Shown: positions 4,974 through 6,663 of the stretch, one piece after another
Numbering within the stretch: the stretch's first letter is position 1
Layout: each line of letters opens with the position of its first letter
Assembly: GCA_012511315.1 (NCBI GenBank)
Contig: JAAZGI010000217.1
Coordinates: 1-6,663, forward strand
From: Clostridium sp.
GTDB taxonomy: Bacteria > Bacillota > Clostridia > Clostridiales > Clostridiaceae
Length of the DNA stretch: 6,663 bases
Direction of reading: 5' to 3'
Notes under the pieces: generated by a model
Seen by the model: only the letters and a program-made list of their open reading frames with translations
What the model was told of the DNA's origin: nothing
Database searches by the model: none
Program-made: the position numbers and the translations under genes

Positions 4974-6260
4974 ATGACTAAAGTACATTTAGTGATGAGC
5001 CACATCAAGAATTTAGAGATTGGCCGAAAAATATCAGTTCGTTCCATTGCTAGAGAACTGGGGATCTCAGGGGGAACGGCTTACAAAGCAATTAAAGAAT
5101 GTGAGGAAGAAGGGTACATTAAAACTCTGCCCCGAGCAGGGACTCTTCGGGTGGAATCACCGAAGGAAAAACAGATCAAAAACCTCACCTATGAGGAAGT
5201 ATTAGAAATTGTAGATGGTGAACTGTTAGGCGGAGAAGCAGGCATTGAAAAACCCATCTATAAGTTTGTAATTGGCGCCATGGAATTAGATGCCATGAAA
5301 AAGTATATTACGCCAGGTGGCATTTTAATTGTTGGTAACCGCGAAGCAGCTCAGAACATGGCCTTGAAAAACGAAAACGGCGTGTTGATTTCTGGTGGTT
5401 TTCAGTGTACGGAAAAGATCCGCACTATGGCGAATCAGCTGGGCATTCCAGTTATTTCATCCAGCTACGACACCTACACCATTGCTTCTTTAATTAATAA
5501 AGCCTTATCTCAAAATTTAATCCGTCAACGGATTTTATACGTCGGTGATATCATGAAAACAGAACCCGTGGCGCTTTATGACCACGAGACGGTGAACCAT
5601 TGGAAAGAGCGGGCCGAAGAAACAGGCTTTGATCGTTTTCCAGTCCTTGATGATAAGAATAAAGTGGTGGGGATGATCACACCACGGGATGTATTGGGAA
5701 AAGATGGAACTGAATTGATCAGTAAATATATGAAAAAGCCCGTTCAAGTGAATCCCAAGACCACGGTAGCTTATGCTGCTCATATTATGGAATGGGAGGA
5801 CGTGGAACAGATTCCTGTCACGGAAGGCGATAAATGCCTGGGCATTATTTCTCGAGGCGACGTGTTAAAGGGGCTAAAAGAACGCTGGATGTCCCATAAA
5901 ACAGGCGCGTCCTTGGAAGATCGAATTATTGAAAACTTCAGCTATGAAGAAAAGAACAAACGCTTTATCTTCTCAGGTCGGGTAACTGGCGAAATGCTGG
6001 ATCCTTTAGGGACCTTATCAAGAAGTTTATTATCCATGATTATGGTGAAATGCTCCTCCATTATTTTGAAAAACCAGAATCTTTATACTGAAATTGACAA
6101 TGTGAGCATGAACATCATCAAGCCCATTCAACCAGAGCACCATTTCTCGGTGGAATTGGAATTAGTCTTCACCTCAAAGAGTCATTCCAAAGTAGAGGTT
6201 CGGGTTAAAAATAGCGAAGAAGAATGTGTCGCTATTGGCATTGTATCAGCGGTTCATTAA
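4974..6260 (+). CDS. ytoI: YtoI-like HTH-DRTGG-CBS-CBS-hotdog protein
   Basis: This four-part protein of 428 residues has the architecture of B. subtilis YtoI (about 440). In order: a winged-helix-like N-terminus (about 15-62, including ISVRSIARELGISGGTAYKAI); a DRTGG-type domain (about 70-182, with GVLISGGFQ, GIPVISSSYDTYTIASLI); CBS 1 (about 193-247, from DIMKTEPV to VVGMITPRDVLG); CBS 2 (about 253-305, from MKKPVQV to CLGIISRGDVLKG); and a C-terminal hotdog/4HBT-like domain (about 325-428, with FSGRVTGEMLDPLGTLS). CBS pairs commonly bind adenine nucleotides and hotdog domains bind acyl-CoA thioesters, so a ligand-responsive regulator is a reasonable inference; the real role of this family is not well established. 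ATG 4974 is chosen over the in-frame TTG 4953 because AGGGGGA (4963-4969) precedes it and HTH homology starts just after. It lies 26 bp after whiA, so cotranscription is likely. Confidence 0.88.
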   Translation: MTKVHLVMSHIKNLEIGRKISVRSIARELGISGGTAYKAIKECEEEGYIKTLPRAGTLRVESPKEKQIKNLTYEEVLEIVDGELLGGEAGIEKPIYKFVIGAMELDAMKKYITPGGILIVGNREAAQNMALKNENGVLISGGFQCTEKIRTMANQLGIPVISSSYDTYTIASLINKALSQNLIRQRILYVGDIMKTEPVALYDHETVNHWKERAEETGFDRFPVLDDKNKVVGMITPRDVLGKDGTELISKYMKKPVQVNPKTTVAYAAHIMEWEDVEQIPVTEGDKCLGIISRGDVLKGLKERWMSHKTGASLEDRIIENFSYEEKNKRFIFSGRVTGEMLDPLGTLSRSLLSMIMVKCSSIILKNQNLYTEIDNVSMNIIKPIQPEHHFSVELELVFTSKSHSKVEVRVKNSEEECVAIGIVSAVH

Positions 6261-6263
6261 GGG

Positions 6264-6279
6264 TTTGATCGAAATCAAA
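6264..6279. repeat. Small hairpin after the YtoI-like gene
   Basis: TTTGAT/ATCAAA form a perfect 6-bp stem with a CGAA loop, 3 bp after the TAA. It is AT-rich and lacks a T-run, so termination here is doubtful. It may only stabilise a 3' end, and readthrough into the Dabb gene is possible. Confidence 0.4.
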
Positions 6280-6311
6280 TGAAACCAGCGAATAAGTAAA
6301 AAGATATTTCG

Positions 6312-6344
6312 AAAATAGATATAAAATAGATATAAAATAAATAT
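6312..6344. repeat. Three 11-bp tandem repeats before the Dabb gene
   Basis: AAAATAGATAT occurs at 6312-6322 and 6323-6333, followed by AAAATAAATAT at 6334-6344 (one mismatch). An A-run and the ribosome binding site follow. Each copy contains TATAAA across its junction, so a -10 element may be hidden here, but no -35 partner is evident. The 11-bp period is close to one helical turn. Confidence 0.7.
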
Positions 6345-6365
6345 AAAAAAACAAAAGGAGTCATC

Positions 6366-6650
6366 ATGTTTACTCATGTTGTTTTAATGAAAGTAAAAAA
6401 CTTAAAAGATGTAGCTACAGTGGCGGAAATTTTACGTTCCATGGAGGGTGAAATTCCGGAACTGAAAGAGCTTGAAGTTGGTATTAATGAGATTGAGTCC
6501 GACCGTAATTTTGATATCGTTCTAATTACTCGTTTCGACTCCAAGGAAGATATGGACATCTATCAATATTCAGATTATCATCAGCGTCAAGTCCTTGATC
6601 GAATTCGTCCATTGTTGGAGAAAACAGTTGCTGGAGATTACTCAGCCTAG
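6366..6650 (+). CDS. Dabb (stress-responsive A/B barrel) domain protein
   Basis: This 94-residue single-domain protein of the dimeric alpha-beta barrel (Dabb) family starts at ATG 6366, five nt after AAAGGAG (6354-6360). Family features are the N-terminal strand FTHVVLMKVK with His4, the central strand NFDIVLITRFDSKEDM (48-63), the IYQYSDYHQRQV segment (65-76, matching the family's Yx2HxxH-type region), and a terminal GDYSA strand with Asp91. Members are small cytoplasmic homodimers. Many are uncharacterised, and some plant and bacterial ones respond to stress or act on small substrates, so no specific reaction can be claimed. It is separated by 105 bp from the YtoI-like gene and may have its own promoter in the AT-rich repeat. 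The length is normal and the gene appears complete. Confidence 0.85.
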   Translation: MFTHVVLMKVKNLKDVATVAEILRSMEGEIPELKELEVGINEIESDRNFDIVLITRFDSKEDMDIYQYSDYHQRQVLDRIRPLLEKTVAGDYSA

Positions 6651-6663
6651 AGCTACTTCAATC

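Overview
The window reads as chromosomal DNA of a low-GC Gram-positive bacterium, most likely a clostridial lineage. The evidence is the conserved Firmicutes cluster rapZ-glmR(yvcK)-whiA, strong AGGAGG-type ribosome binding sites, AT-rich spacers, a lipobox protein, and a YtoI-type HTH/DRTGG/CBS/hotdog protein. The species cannot be named from the sequence. No mobile element, RNA gene or CRISPR array was found.

Layout. Positions 1-60 may hold the 3' end of an unidentified + strand gene, followed by about 300 bp with no recognisable gene. A small lipoprotein gene (364-948) lies on the - strand. Between it and rapZ is a divergent spacer with four degenerate 18-bp tandem repeats and a perfect extended -10 promoter for rapZ. 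Next come rapZ (TTG start at 1291) and glmR (GTG start at 2182), then a hairpin terminator at 3637-3677. A second gene-poor spacer of about 330 bp has small inverted repeats and ends in another extended -10 promoter, which drives whiA (4003-4947) and the YtoI-like gene (4974-6260). A Dabb-domain gene (6366-6650) follows a spacer with three 11-bp tandem repeats.

The most notable observation is that rapZ carries one in-frame TAA codon at 1966-1968. The frame continues without any indel for 66 more codons and encodes the highly conserved RapZ C-terminus ([10 protein letters not shown]), ending 12 bp before glmR. Full length would be 292 positions, the normal family size; as written the product stops at 225 residues. 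This is a recent nonsense mutation, a base-call error, or a readthrough site. TAA ends other genes here normally, and it is neither the selenocysteine nor the pyrrolysine codon.

How the genes fit together. RapZ and GlmR are nucleotide/nucleotide-sugar-responsive proteins tied to amino-sugar and cell-envelope metabolism. WhiA is a DNA-binding protein linked to cell division and chromosome segregation. The YtoI-like protein looks like an adenine-nucleotide or acyl-CoA-responsive regulator. Together this is a growth and envelope housekeeping neighbourhood. Its unusual points are the broken rapZ, a GlmR with two N-terminal membrane segments, and the separation of whiA into its own transcription unit.
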